Shown here piece after piece: positions 42,989 to 50,352 of a DNA stretch of 57,101 nt (positions within the stretch are counted from its first letter, which is position 1; every line of letters starts with the position of its first letter). Position numbers and translations under genes: made by a program. The stretch is taken from assembly GCA_039805565.1 (NCBI GenBank), contig JBDLTZ010000246.1, forward strand, positions 1 through 57,101. The letters are read 5' to 3'. Source of the DNA: CALJIC01 sp039805565 (GTDB taxonomy: Bacteria > Chloroflexota > Chloroflexia > Chloroflexales > Roseiflexaceae). The notes under the pieces are model-generated. The model searched no databases, was not told where the DNA came from, and worked only from the letters and a program-made list of their open reading frames with translations.

Positions 42989-43462
42989 ATGAAGTCGACG
43001 GTACGGCTCTGGTTGGCGAGCGCCGCGGTAGCGGTCGCTCTGGTTCTCACGGCCTGTGGTGGCGGTGGCGGTGCTGCGAGTGGCGGCGGCGCCGGCGGCC
43101 CGCTGAACGTCGGGTCGGACGGCGAGAACCTCGCCTACTCCCCCGCCACCCTGACGGCCACGGCTGGCCAGGAAGTCACGGTCACGTTCAAGAATAACTC
43201 CAGCGCGCAGCAGCACAACTGGGTGCTGGTGAACGGCGGCGACGATGTCGCGGCCGCGGTCGACGAGGAGGCTGTCAACGCCGGTCCGCCGGACTACCTG
43301 CCGGCCGAGAAGACCAACATCGTGGCGGCCACCAAGATGCTGCAGCCGGGCGCGAGCGAGACGGTCACCTTCACCGCTCCGGCGGCGGGCACCTACACCT
43401 TCATCTGCACCTACCCGGCGCACTACGCCGGCGGCATGAAGGGCACGCTCACCGTCCAGTAG
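42989..43462 (+). CDS. Auracyanin-like blue-copper lipoprotein (cupredoxin)
   Basis: 157 residues. Signal peptide with lipobox LTAC at Cys23, then a Gly/Ala/Ser-rich tether (24-40) and a cupredoxin domain. Copper ligands can be assigned: the first His in SSAQQHNWVL, then Cys, His and Met in FICTYPAHYAGGMKG (C-x4-H-x4-M), the spacing of auracyanins and azurin-like proteins. Auracyanins are the membrane-bound blue-copper electron carriers of Chloroflexales, passing electrons between the alternative complex III and reaction centre or oxidase. A strong promoter, a perfect Shine-Dalgarno (AAAGGAG) and an intrinsic terminator mark it as a highly expressed single gene. It could serve respiration rather than photosynthesis. 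Confidence 0.88.
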   Translation: MKSTVRLWLASAAVAVALVLTACGGGGGAASGGGAGGPLNVGSDGENLAYSPATLTATAGQEVTVTFKNNSSAQQHNWVLVNGGDDVAAAVDEEAVNAGPPDYLPAEKTNIVAATKMLQPGASETVTFTAPAAGTYTFICTYPAHYAGGMKGTLTVQ

Positions 43463-43486
43463 CCTGCACTACGGATCGACATCGCT

Positions 43487-43525
43487 GGGGGCACGAGGCG
43501 CTACGTCTCGTGCCCCCGGTTTTTT
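43487..43525 (+). terminator. Intrinsic terminator of the auracyanin-like gene
   Basis: GGGGGCACGAG (43487-43497) and CTCGTGCCCCC (43507-43517) form a perfect 11-bp stem with a 9-nt loop, followed by GG and TTTTTT (43520-43525). Confidence 0.92.
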
Positions 43526-43545
43526 GCACCTCTAGAGGCTCACCC

Positions 43546-44751
43546 ATGTCCACCGATACGCCCACCGAGCGGCTCTACTTCGCCGACTCGTACCTGCGCC
43601 ACTTCACCGCCCGCGTCGTGGCACGGGGTGAGCGCGGCGGACGCCCCGCCGTGGCTCTGGACCGCAGCGCTTTCTACCCCGAGGGCGGGGGCCAGCCGGC
43701 CGACCGCGGCGCCCTGAATGACGTGTCCGTGACTGATGTTCAGGTCGAGGGTGACGTCGTCTGGCACACCCTCGCCGCGCCGCTCACCGTGGACGAAGTA
43801 GCGGGCGAGCTGGACTGGCGGCGGCGTTTCGACCACATGCAGCAGCACCACGGCCAGCACCTGCTCTCCGCCGCTCTGGAGACGCTCTTCGGCCTGCGGA
43901 CGGTCTCGTTCCACCTCGGCGCGGCCGCCGCCACGATCGACCTTGCGGCGCAGACTGTCACGCCGGAGCAGCTGATCGCCGCCGAGGACCTGGTCAACCA
44001 GGTGATCTGGGAGGACCGCCCCGTGCTGGCGCGCTTTGTCTCGGCCGAGGAGCTGGCCGGGATCGCGCTTCGCAAGCCGCCCCAGGTGGACGGGCCGGTG
44101 CGGGTTGTATCGGTGCCGGACTTCGACCACTCGGCGTGCGGCGGTACGCACCCGCGCTCGACGGGCGGGGTCGGTCTGATGCACATCCGGCGTTGGGAGC
44201 GGCGGGGCGACACGCTGCGGCTGGAGTTTCTGTGCGGTGGCCGGGCGCTGCGTGACCTGCGCTGGAAGAGCGCGGCGGTCGGGCGCATGGCGGCGGGTCT
44301 GAGCGTGGGCGTCGAGGAGCTCGAGACGTCGGTGGCGCGCCTGCGGGAGGCCGAGGAGCGCAGCCGCAGGGCGCTCGACATTGCTGAAGGGAAGCTGCTG
44401 GCCTACGAGGCCGCCGAGCTCGTGTCTCGGGCGGCGCGGGTGGGGCCGGCGGGGCTGCCGGTGGTGCGCCAGGTGCTCGAGGGGCGCCGGGCCGAGGATG
44501 CGCGCGCGCTGGCCCAGGCCCTCGCGGCCGCCGGGTGCGTGGCGCTGATTGGGCTACGGGCTGAGAAGGCGCAGCTGGTGTTCGCGCGGGGCACCGGGCT
44601 GCCGGTGGACTGCGGCGCGCTGCTGCGGGGCGCCGTGACGCCGCTGGGTGGACGCGGTGGCGGGCAGCCAGGCCTCGCGCAGGGCGGTGTGCCGGACCCC
44701 GGCCTTCTCGAGCGGGCGCTGGACACTGCGGAGGCTGCGCTCGCGACCTGA
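43546..44751 (+). CDS. AlaX-type alanyl-tRNA editing protein with DHHA1 domain
   Basis: 401 residues from ATG 43546. The N-terminal part matches the editing half of alanyl-tRNA synthetase: LDRSAFYPEGGGQPADRG, then the zinc-binding HHGQHLLSAALE (H-x3-H) and CGGTHPRSTG with Cys and His ligands. A coiled-coil helix (about 255-300) and a C-terminal DHHA1 domain (RAEKAQLVFARGTGLPVDCGALL, then GGRGGGQPGLAQGG) follow. There is no aminoacylation domain, so this is a free-standing trans-editing protein that hydrolyses Ser- or Gly-tRNA(Ala). Its start lies 21 bp after the auracyanin terminator; a separate promoter was not found. Confidence 0.9.
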   Translation: MSTDTPTERLYFADSYLRHFTARVVARGERGGRPAVALDRSAFYPEGGGQPADRGALNDVSVTDVQVEGDVVWHTLAAPLTVDEVAGELDWRRRFDHMQQHHGQHLLSAALETLFGLRTVSFHLGAAAATIDLAAQTVTPEQLIAAEDLVNQVIWEDRPVLARFVSAEELAGIALRKPPQVDGPVRVVSVPDFDHSACGGTHPRSTGGVGLMHIRRWERRGDTLRLEFLCGGRALRDLRWKSAAVGRMAAGLSVGVEELETSVARLREAEERSRRALDIAEGKLLAYEAAELVSRAARVGPAGLPVVRQVLEGRRAEDARALAQALAAAGCVALIGLRAEKAQLVFARGTGLPVDCGALLRGAVTPLGGRGGGQPGLAQGGVPDPGLLERALDTAEAALAT

Positions 44752-44820
44752 ATCTTCGCACAGGTTTACCCCACCCTTAACCTCAGAAGGCTCCCAACAC
44801 GATGTGTGCACGCTAGACTG

Positions 44821-45080
44821 TCGAGTCTAGACTACCTGGACTGGATCCACAGCGCCTGCGCGGTGACCCTCTGCCCCTCGTCGACGACGAAGGCGGTCTG
44901 CGCTCGTACAGGTTCCGGCGTCTGCACCTGTGGGGCCGCAGGGTAGACACAGCGCGCTTCTACCCCGCACTGCGCAGCGAGGAGTGGCGGGCGTCGGTGG
45001 GCGTGCGCGAGGGGAAGACGCTGCTGTACGCCGGGCGCCTCGGTCCGAAGAAGCGTGTCGACCTGCTGGCCGAGGCGTGA
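44821..45080 (+). pseudogene. Frameshifted fragment of a GT4 glycosyltransferase
   Basis: Two overlapping frames together read as the middle of a GT4 enzyme. Frame one (from 44821) has YLDWIHSACAVTLCPSSTT, equivalent to the family's helix ending in the TLAPSE-like turn. A frame change near 44890-44910 then gives RLHLWGRRVDTARFYPALRS, then KTLLYAGRLGPKKRVDLLAEA and TGA 45078-45080. These match the (W-x-R)GVDT-x-x-F-x-P and LLYVGRLAPEKRVDLL motifs that open the donor domain. The start, the rest of the donor domain and one consistent frame are missing, so the gene is dead. It precedes a nucleotide-sugar locus. Confidence 0.7.
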
Positions 45081-45233
45081 CGGGGACACTCTTCGATCCG
45101 GCGGTTGTCCGCCGGCGACCCGCCGAGAGCCGCGGGGCGGACGTACAATACATATCTGGACGCCCTTCTGCGTGGTGCGTGTTTCTCTGGCTCCAAAGTA
45201 TAGCGCCCGGCCCGTTGCGGGATGTGCTCAGTG

Positions 45234-45263
45234 TTGTGGCGTGAACGGCCGCTGTGCTATAAT
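45234..45263 (+). promoter_or_regulatory. Promoter of the nucleotide-sugar operon
   Basis: TATAAT (45258-45263; perfect) with TTGTGG (45234-45239; TTG core) and an 18-bp spacer. The leader is about 60 nt to the TTG start at 45331. The rest of the 45081-45233 gap holds only a lone TACAAT. Confidence 0.55.
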
Positions 45264-45330
45264 CCTCCGCGTGTGTCTTCGGCGCCGTATGGCGTTCAGA
45301 TGCGGCAAAACGTGATATTTGAGGCCACAA

Positions 45331-46281
45331 TTGAGTCTGTACGTAGTCACCGGCGGGGCCGGCTTCATCGGCTCCCACCTCGCTGAGGCGCTTGTCCGGC
45401 GCGGCGACCGGGTGCGAGTGCTCGATAACCTCTCGAGCGGTAGCCGCGAGAACCTCGTCCACGTCACCGGCGATGTCGAGCTTGTCGAGGGCGACCTGCG
45501 CGATCGCGACGTCGTCCGCCGCGCGCTCTCGGGCGCTGAGGCCGTCTTCCATCTCGGCGCGCTTCCCTCGGTCCAGCGCTCGATCGAGGACCCGCTCACC
45601 ACCAACGCCGTAAACGTCGACGGGACGCTCAACGTGCTGCTCGCCGCGCGCGAGGCCGGCGCCCGCCGGGTGGTCGTGGCCTCCTCCTCCTCAGTCTACG
45701 GCGACACCCCCACGCTGCCCAAGGTGGAGAGCATGCCGATGGACCCGCGCTCGCCCTACGCTGTCTCGAAGGCGGCCACCGAGCACTACGCTCTGGCGTG
45801 GGCCGCGTCGTTCGGTCTGCCGGCGATCGCGCTGCGCTTCTTCAACGTCTTTGGGCCGCGCCAGAACCCACGCTCGGACTACGCCGCCGTCATCCCGCGC
45901 TTCGCCACCCGCATGCTGCGCGGCGAGCCGCCGGTGATCTTCGGCGACGGCCACCAATCGCGCGACTTCACCTATGTGGATGATGTGGTCCAGGCCAATC
46001 TGCTGGCGGCCGCCGCGCCGCCCGAGGTCTCCGGCGCCTTCAACGTCGCCGCGGGCGGCCGCCACACCCTGCTGGACCTGGTGGCCGAGCTCAACCGCCT
46101 GGTCGGCAGCGACCTCGCGCCCCAGCACGCCCCGGCTCGCGCGGGCGAGGTGCGCCACTCGCAGGCCGGCATCGAGCGCGCGCGCCAGCTCCTCGGCTTC
46201 ACCCCACGCTTCACGCTCGCCCGCGGTCTCGAGCAGACCGTCGCCTACTACCGCGAGCAGCAGGAGACACACCAGTCATGA
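45331..46281 (+). CDS. NAD-dependent nucleotide-sugar epimerase (UDP-GlcNAc(A) 4-epimerase-like, WbpP/TviC type)
   Basis: 316 residues from TTG 45331 (GAGG at 45321-45324); a TTG at 45319 would add four residues. Extended SDR fold: VTGGAGFIGSHLAEAL (NAD-binding), FHLGALPSVQRSIEDP, SSSSVYGDTPTLP and the catalytic pair YAVSK (Y-x3-K), then NVFGPRQNPRSDYAAVIPRF. The QNP-x-SDYAAVIPRF stretch is characteristic of WbpP/TviC-type C4 epimerases that act on N-acetylated UDP-hexoses. The next gene, coupled by ATGA overlap, encodes a 6-dehydrogenase, so the pair probably makes a UDP-N-acetyl-hexosaminuronic acid for capsule or envelope polysaccharide. Confidence 0.87.
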   Translation: MSLYVVTGGAGFIGSHLAEALVRRGDRVRVLDNLSSGSRENLVHVTGDVELVEGDLRDRDVVRRALSGAEAVFHLGALPSVQRSIEDPLTTNAVNVDGTLNVLLAAREAGARRVVVASSSSVYGDTPTLPKVESMPMDPRSPYAVSKAATEHYALAWAASFGLPAIALRFFNVFGPRQNPRSDYAAVIPRFATRMLRGEPPVIFGDGHQSRDFTYVDDVVQANLLAAAAPPEVSGAFNVAAGGRHTLLDLVAELNRLVGSDLAPQHAPARAGEVRHSQAGIERARQLLGFTPRFTLARGLEQTVAYYREQQETHQS

Positions 46282-47585
46282 CAGAAAGCTCCCCCTACCA
46301 GCAGCAGCTTCTCGAGCGCATTGCCGCGCGGACGGCGCGCGTCGGCGTCGTGGGTATCGGCTACGTTGGGCTGCCGCTGGCGGTCGTCTTCGCCGAGGCC
46401 GGCTTCCACGTCACGGGGATCGATCTGAGCGCCGAGCGCGTGGCGCAGATCAACAGCGGCCACAGCTACATCGCCGACGTCCCTGCTGAGACGGTGGCCC
46501 GGCTGCGCTCCGAGGGCCGCATCTCGGCCACCACCGACTACTCGGCCCTGGCCGAGATGGACGCCATCAGCATCTGCGTGCCCACGCCGCTGCGCAAGAC
46601 GCGCGACCCGGACATCTCGTTCATCGCCAGCGTCACCGAGGAGATCGCGGCGCACCTCCGCCCGGGCCAGGTGATCGTGCTCGAGAGCACCACCTACCCC
46701 GGCACCACCCGCGAGGTGATCCTGCCGCAGCTCCAGGCCCGCGGGCTGCGCGTCGGCCACGACTACTTCCTGGCCTTCTCGCCCGAGCGCGTGGACCCCG
46801 GCCGGGCGGACTGGACAACCTACAACACCCCCAAGGTCATGGGCGGCGTCACGCCGACGTGCATGACGGTGGCGCGCGCGTTCTACGAGCAGGCCATCCA
46901 GCGCGTGGTGCCGGTCTCGAGCCCCGAGGCGGCCGAGATGGTCAAGTTGCTGGAGAACACCTTCCGCGCGGTCAACATCGGCCTGGTGAACGAGGTCCTG
47001 CTGATGTGCGACAAGCTCGGGCTGGATGTGTGGGAGGTGATCGAGGCGGCGGCCACCAAGCCGTTCGGCTTCATGAAGTTCACCCCCGGCCCCGGCCTGG
47101 GCGGGCACTGCATCCCGATCGACCCGCTCTACCTCTCCTGGAAGCTGAAGACGCTGAACTACACCGCGCGCTTCATCGAGCTGGCCAGCGAGGTGAACAC
47201 GGGCATGCCGCACTACTGGGTACAGCGGGCGCAGGACTCGCTCAACGACGAGGGCAAGGCGCTCAAGGGGAGCCGCGTGCTGCTGGTGGGGGTGGCCTAC
47301 AAGAAAGACGTGGACGACGTGCGCGAGTCGCCGGCGCTGGATATCATCCACCTGCTCCGCGAGAAGGGCGCCGACGTAGCCTTCCACGACCCGCACGTGA
47401 CCCGGGTAGCCCTGCAGGGCGGCGACCTGGTGTGCGTGCCTGAGCTGGGCGCGGCTCTGCGCGAGGCGGACTGCGTGATCATCGTGACCGATCACTCGGC
47501 CTACGACTGGGCCCAGATCCACGGCGCGGCGCGCCTGGTGGTGGACACGCGCGCCACGTACAAGACGCTGGGCGCCAGACGCTGA
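46278..47585 (+). CDS. Nucleotide-sugar 6-dehydrogenase (UDP-GlcNAc/ManNAc dehydrogenase, WecC/WbpA/TviB type)
   Basis: 435 residues, starting inside the stop of the epimerase gene. UDP-glucose/GDP-mannose dehydrogenase architecture: N-terminal Rossmann VGVVGIGYVGLPLAVVFAEAG, SICVPTPLRKTRDPDISFI, VLESTTYPGTTREVILP and FSPERVDPG. The catalytic Cys lies in the GPGLGGHCIPIDPLYLSWK motif, and the C-terminal domain has LVGVAYKKDVDDVRESPALDII. FSPERVDPG and GGHCIPIDP(L/Y) with YLSWK point to the UDP-N-acetylhexosamine subgroup rather than UDP-glucose dehydrogenases. It performs two NAD-linked oxidations at C6, giving the uronic acid that the partner epimerase can convert. Confidence 0.92.
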   Translation: MTESSPYQQQLLERIAARTARVGVVGIGYVGLPLAVVFAEAGFHVTGIDLSAERVAQINSGHSYIADVPAETVARLRSEGRISATTDYSALAEMDAISICVPTPLRKTRDPDISFIASVTEEIAAHLRPGQVIVLESTTYPGTTREVILPQLQARGLRVGHDYFLAFSPERVDPGRADWTTYNTPKVMGGVTPTCMTVARAFYEQAIQRVVPVSSPEAAEMVKLLENTFRAVNIGLVNEVLLMCDKLGLDVWEVIEAAATKPFGFMKFTPGPGLGGHCIPIDPLYLSWKLKTLNYTARFIELASEVNTGMPHYWVQRAQDSLNDEGKALKGSRVLLVGVAYKKDVDDVRESPALDIIHLLREKGADVAFHDPHVTRVALQGGDLVCVPELGAALREADCVIIVTDHSAYDWAQIHGAARLVVDTRATYKTLGARR

Positions 47586-47682
47586 AGGTTTGCGAACAGG
47601 CATCGATCGGAGCCAGACGGCTCGATCGATGCCCGCTGATGCTCATGGCCGCTGCCTTCAGCGGGGCGTAGCTGACACCTCC

Positions 47683-47717
47683 CGCTGAGCGCTTATCGCT
47701 CAGCGTTGTGCGCTAGA
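47683..47717. repeat. Heptamer array and hairpin at the DUF507 gene end
   Basis: CGCTGAG CGCTTAT CGCTCAG CGTTGTG CGCTAGA in phase. The minus-strand stop codon of the DUF507 gene (47715-47713) lies in the last unit. The first three units also form a hairpin (GCTGAGCG, 5-nt loop, CGCTCAGC) that may serve as terminator for this gene and the convergent dehydrogenase. Confidence 0.75.
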
Positions 47718-48012
47718 GCACATACCCCTTCTTCCGCGCGACCTCCTCCTTGTGCTTGCGGAAGAGCACGTCGCGCTCGGTGCCCTTGAGCTCACGCGAG
47801 TAGGTTGCCAGGATGCGGTCCACCTCCGCGTCGATCTCGGCCTCTTTCGCCAGGTCCGCGATGATGAACTCGTAGATCGCCTTGACGCGCGCCGCACGCC
47901 CGACGCCGGCCTTGGTGCCGGCCGGGTCCTTGTATGCCAGCATGCCGCGCTGCGCCAGCTCGTCGTGCAGGCGCTCGGCGACTCGGCGGATTTTATCCTC
48001 TGAGAGACGCAT
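47713..48012 (-). CDS. DUF507 family protein
   Basis: 99 residues, the usual size. It starts MRLSEDKIRRVAERLHDEL, as DUF507 proteins do, and has a long acidic/basic helical body with KAIYEFIIADLAKEAEIDAEVDRIL and a final LFRKHKEEVARKKGYVL. No catalytic motif, signal peptide or membrane segment is present. The family is small, cytoplasmic and uncharacterised; its members are predicted to be helical. It is followed on the minus strand by the convergent dehydrogenase, and the small membrane-protein gene ends 18 bp upstream, so both are probably in one transcript. Confidence 0.82.
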   Translation of the reverse strand: MRLSEDKIRRVAERLHDELAQRGMLAYKDPAGTKAGVGRAARVKAIYEFIIADLAKEAEIDAEVDRILATYSRELKGTERDVLFRKHKEEVARKKGYVL

Positions 48013-48029
48013 AGGTACTCCTCATCGTA

Positions 48030-48344
48030 TCACTGGACGGCAGGTATATCGGGGCGTGGGCGCGGCGGGCCGAGCGGCAGCCGCAGCAGGTTGACGATGT
48101 GCCAGTCGGTGCCGCGTCCGTGGACCCACATGTTGATCGCCATCGGCCGCCCGCCGCGCCGGTCCCACGGCTGGGCGTCCTCTCCGATCCGCACGATCAG
48201 CTGGTAGCGCTGGCCGGGCGGGAACCAGTAGACCACCTCGCTCATCGCGCCCTCGCGCACGGCCAGCCCGGCGCCGGCGCACCCCAGCAGCATCAGCAGT
48301 GTAAACGCCAGCGCGACCAGCGAGATGACGACCATCTTCGACAT
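48030..48344 (-). CDS. Small membrane-anchored hypothetical protein
   Basis: 104 residues from ATG 48344, which has GGAGGTGA upstream. The N-terminal hydrophobic helix (VVISLVALAFTLLMLLGCAG) could be a membrane anchor, or a lipoprotein signal with LLGC as lipobox. The rest is a small beta-rich domain (EVVYWFPPGQRYQLIVRIG, then GRGTDWHIVNLLRLPLGPP). No family was recognised. It lies between PPK2 and DUF507 on the same strand with gaps of 94 and 17 bp, suggesting co-transcription. The function is unknown. Confidence 0.6.
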   Translation of the reverse strand: MSKMVVISLVALAFTLLMLLGCAGAGLAVREGAMSEVVYWFPPGQRYQLIVRIGEDAQPWDRRGGRPMAINMWVHGRGTDWHIVNLLRLPLGPPRPRPDIPAVQ

Positions 48345-48438
48345 CGCCTTCACCTCCGTGCGAGGGCCGCCGGGTGCAGGTGGTCGCTTGTGCTGCTGCG
48401 ATGCGCCCTGAGCACTCCCTCGGCGTGTGCCGCTCTCG

Positions 48439-50058
48439 TTAGATCTTGACCTTGCCGAGCTGCTCCTCCAGCCTGCTGACGACAGTGCGGAGGACCTTGA
48501 CTCGGGCATAGCGCTTGTCCTCCGACTCGACGATCGTCCAGGGGGCGGCCGGGGTGGAGGTCCGCAGCAGCATCTCGTCAGCCGCCTGCTCGTATTCTGG
48601 CCAGCGCGCGCGGTTGCGCCAGTCCTCGTCGGTCAGCTTCCAGGCCTTGTACGGCACGGTCTGCCGCTCCTCGAAGCGACGCAGCTGCTCGTCCGGGCTG
48701 AGGTGCAGCCAGAACTTGCAGATGATCGTGCCGTGCTCAACGAGCTGCCGCTCGAACTCGTTGATCTCGGCGTAGGCCCGCCGCCACTCGTCCGGATGCG
48801 CGAACCCCTCGACCCGCTCGACCAGGAGGCGGCCAAACCAGGAGCGGTCGAAGATTCCGATCTGCCCGGCCGCGGGCAGGCGGCGCCAGAAGCGGTACAG
48901 ATAGTGGTGGGCCTTGTCGTCGCCTGACGGCGCGGCGATCGCGTGGACCACATAGGCGCGCGGGTCGAGCTTCTCGGTGACGCGCTTGATCGCCCCGCCC
49001 TTGCCGGCGGCGTCCCAGCCCTCGAACAGCAGCACCACCGGCCGGCGCTGGCGGTAGACCTCCAGGCCCAGCAGGTAGAGCTGCGCCTGGAGCCGCTTCA
49101 GCTTCTCGGCGTACGGCTTCTGATCCAGCTTGAGGCTCAGGTCCACGCGCTGTAGCGCGCCCCCGGTAGCGAGCGCGGTGTGCGGCTCGGACTCTGCCGT
49201 AGCCACTGCCGCCTCGGGGGCCGTGACGACTGGCGGGGGGGAGACCGGCGGCCCCCAGCCGTTGCTTGAGGCGCGGATCGCGTCCAGGCCGCGCCGGAAC
49301 GACGTGCCGCTGGCGTCGAACAACTCGTCCGGGGAGGTGTTGCCGGCCGCGCGTCCGAGGCGGGCCTCGAGCGCCGCGAGCACGGTCTCGAGCACCGCGA
49401 TGCGGGTGTAGCGCTTGTCGGTTGCCGGCACCACCACCCAGGGCGCGTAGGGCTGGTCGGTGCGGGCCAGCACATACTCGGCGGCGGCGTGGAACTGCGC
49501 GTAGTGCTGGTGCTGCCGCTGGTCCTCCTCGGTTACCTGCCACGCGGTGAGCGGGTCGGCCATCAGCTTGCGGAAGCGCCGGTGCTGCTCCTCCTGGGAG
49601 ATGTGCAGCCAGAACTTCAGGATGACGGTGCGGTCGTCGGCCAGCTGGCGCTCGAAGGCGGCGATGTCGGTCAGCCGCCGATCCGTGGCGCCGGGCGCGC
49701 CTGTCTCATTGGCGCGCTCCGCCAGTACCTCACGGTACCAGGAGCGGTCAAAGATGGCGATCTGGCCGTAGCTCGGGAGCTTGAGCCAGAAGCGGTAGAG
49801 CCAGGGGAAGAGGGTCTCGGAGGTGCGCGGCGGCGTGATCGAGTGGACGCGCAGGGCGCGCGGGTCGAGCCGCCTGGTGAGGGTGCTGATCGTCTGGACC
49901 TTGGCGGTGCCGGCCCAGCCCTCAAAGACGAAGATCGCCGGGAGCCGCGCCTCGAACAGCGCCTGCTCGAGGTCGTACAGGCGTGCCTGGAGCCCCTCCA
50001 GGCGTTCCTTGTAGTCGTGCTTGCCGATCGTTTGGTCGAGGTCGATCTGGTCGAGCAT
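48439..50058 (-). CDS. Polyphosphate:AMP phosphotransferase-like protein with two PPK2 domains
   Basis: 539 residues in two tandem PPK2 domains. The C-terminal domain (about 300-535) has intact motifs: Walker A-like LFEGWDAAGKGGAIKR, lid motif YRFWRRLPAAGQIGIFDRSWFG and FWLHLSPDEQLRRFEER. The N-terminal domain (about 15-255) has the degenerate FEGWAGTAKVQTI, where the Gly-Lys-Gly of the P-loop is altered, with YRFWLKLPSYGQIAIFDRSWYR retained. This matches the class II PPK2 enzymes (Pap), where the C-terminal domain is catalytic. They phosphorylate AMP to ADP with polyphosphate in the cytoplasm. The linker (about 255-300) is Ala/Pro/Ser-rich. Confidence 0.92.
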   Translation of the reverse strand: MLDQIDLDQTIGKHDYKERLEGLQARLYDLEQALFEARLPAIFVFEGWAGTAKVQTISTLTRRLDPRALRVHSITPPRTSETLFPWLYRFWLKLPSYGQIAIFDRSWYREVLAERANETGAPGATDRRLTDIAAFERQLADDRTVILKFWLHISQEEQHRRFRKLMADPLTAWQVTEEDQRQHQHYAQFHAAAEYVLARTDQPYAPWVVVPATDKRYTRIAVLETVLAALEARLGRAAGNTSPDELFDASGTSFRRGLDAIRASSNGWGPPVSPPPVVTAPEAAVATAESEPHTALATGGALQRVDLSLKLDQKPYAEKLKRLQAQLYLLGLEVYRQRRPVVLLFEGWDAAGKGGAIKRVTEKLDPRAYVVHAIAAPSGDDKAHHYLYRFWRRLPAAGQIGIFDRSWFGRLLVERVEGFAHPDEWRRAYAEINEFERQLVEHGTIICKFWLHLSPDEQLRRFEERQTVPYKAWKLTDEDWRNRARWPEYEQAADEMLLRTSTPAAPWTIVESEDKRYARVKVLRTVVSRLEEQLGKVKI

Positions 50059-50112
50059 AGAGCATTCCTACGGGGTGGGTATGCTCAGATTATAGCACGA
50101 CGGCCACGCGAA

Positions 50113-50163
50113 AGGCTGAAGGACACAGCGCACTAGCCGACGCGCACCCGTGTGCTTCAGCCT
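50113..50163 (-). terminator. Hairpin downstream of the 28-residue membrane-protein gene
   Basis: AGGCTGAAG (50113-50121) pairs with CTTCAGCCT (50155-50163), a perfect 9-bp stem with a further CAC/GTG pairing inside. It begins about 26 bp past the small-gene stop on the minus strand. No T run is evident. Confidence 0.45.
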
Positions 50164-50188
50164 CGCCCTCAGCCTTCCGCGCTCGAGC

Positions 50189-50275
50189 TTACCGCCGCCC
50201 GACGCTCTGCTGCGCCACGAAGTACATCGCCGCCGGGACGACCACGCCGAACAGGATAATGAGACCGATGCCCAT
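50189..50275 (-). CDS. 28-residue single-transmembrane small protein
   Basis: 28 residues from ATG 50275, with AAAGGAG and 7-bp spacing upstream: a near-perfect ribosome site for such a short frame. The product has one hydrophobic helix (GLIILFGVVVPAAMYFVAQQ) and a basic tail (VGRR), so it should insert in the membrane with the C-terminus inside. A TATACT (minus strand, 50326-50321) about 45 bp upstream is a likely -10 box, and a hairpin lies downstream. No known family was recognised; it may be a regulator or subunit of a larger membrane complex. It is easily missed by gene finders. Confidence 0.6.
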   Translation of the reverse strand: MGIGLIILFGVVVPAAMYFVAQQSVGRR

Positions 50276-50352
50276 GGCCCGCTCCTTTCATTCGCTGCTG
50301 GTTCTCTCGGGGGATGGCGTAGTATAGCACAGGTACACGCGAGCGGCTGCGC

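Noticed and set aside
45146..45151. TACAAT at 45144-45150 as a promoter
   Set aside because: No -35 partner, and the TATAAT closer to the operon is better placed.
44827..45552. Antisense frame of 241 codons over the GT4 relic and epimerase start
   Set aside because: No motif, and it overlaps a strongly supported Rossmann-fold start on the plus strand.
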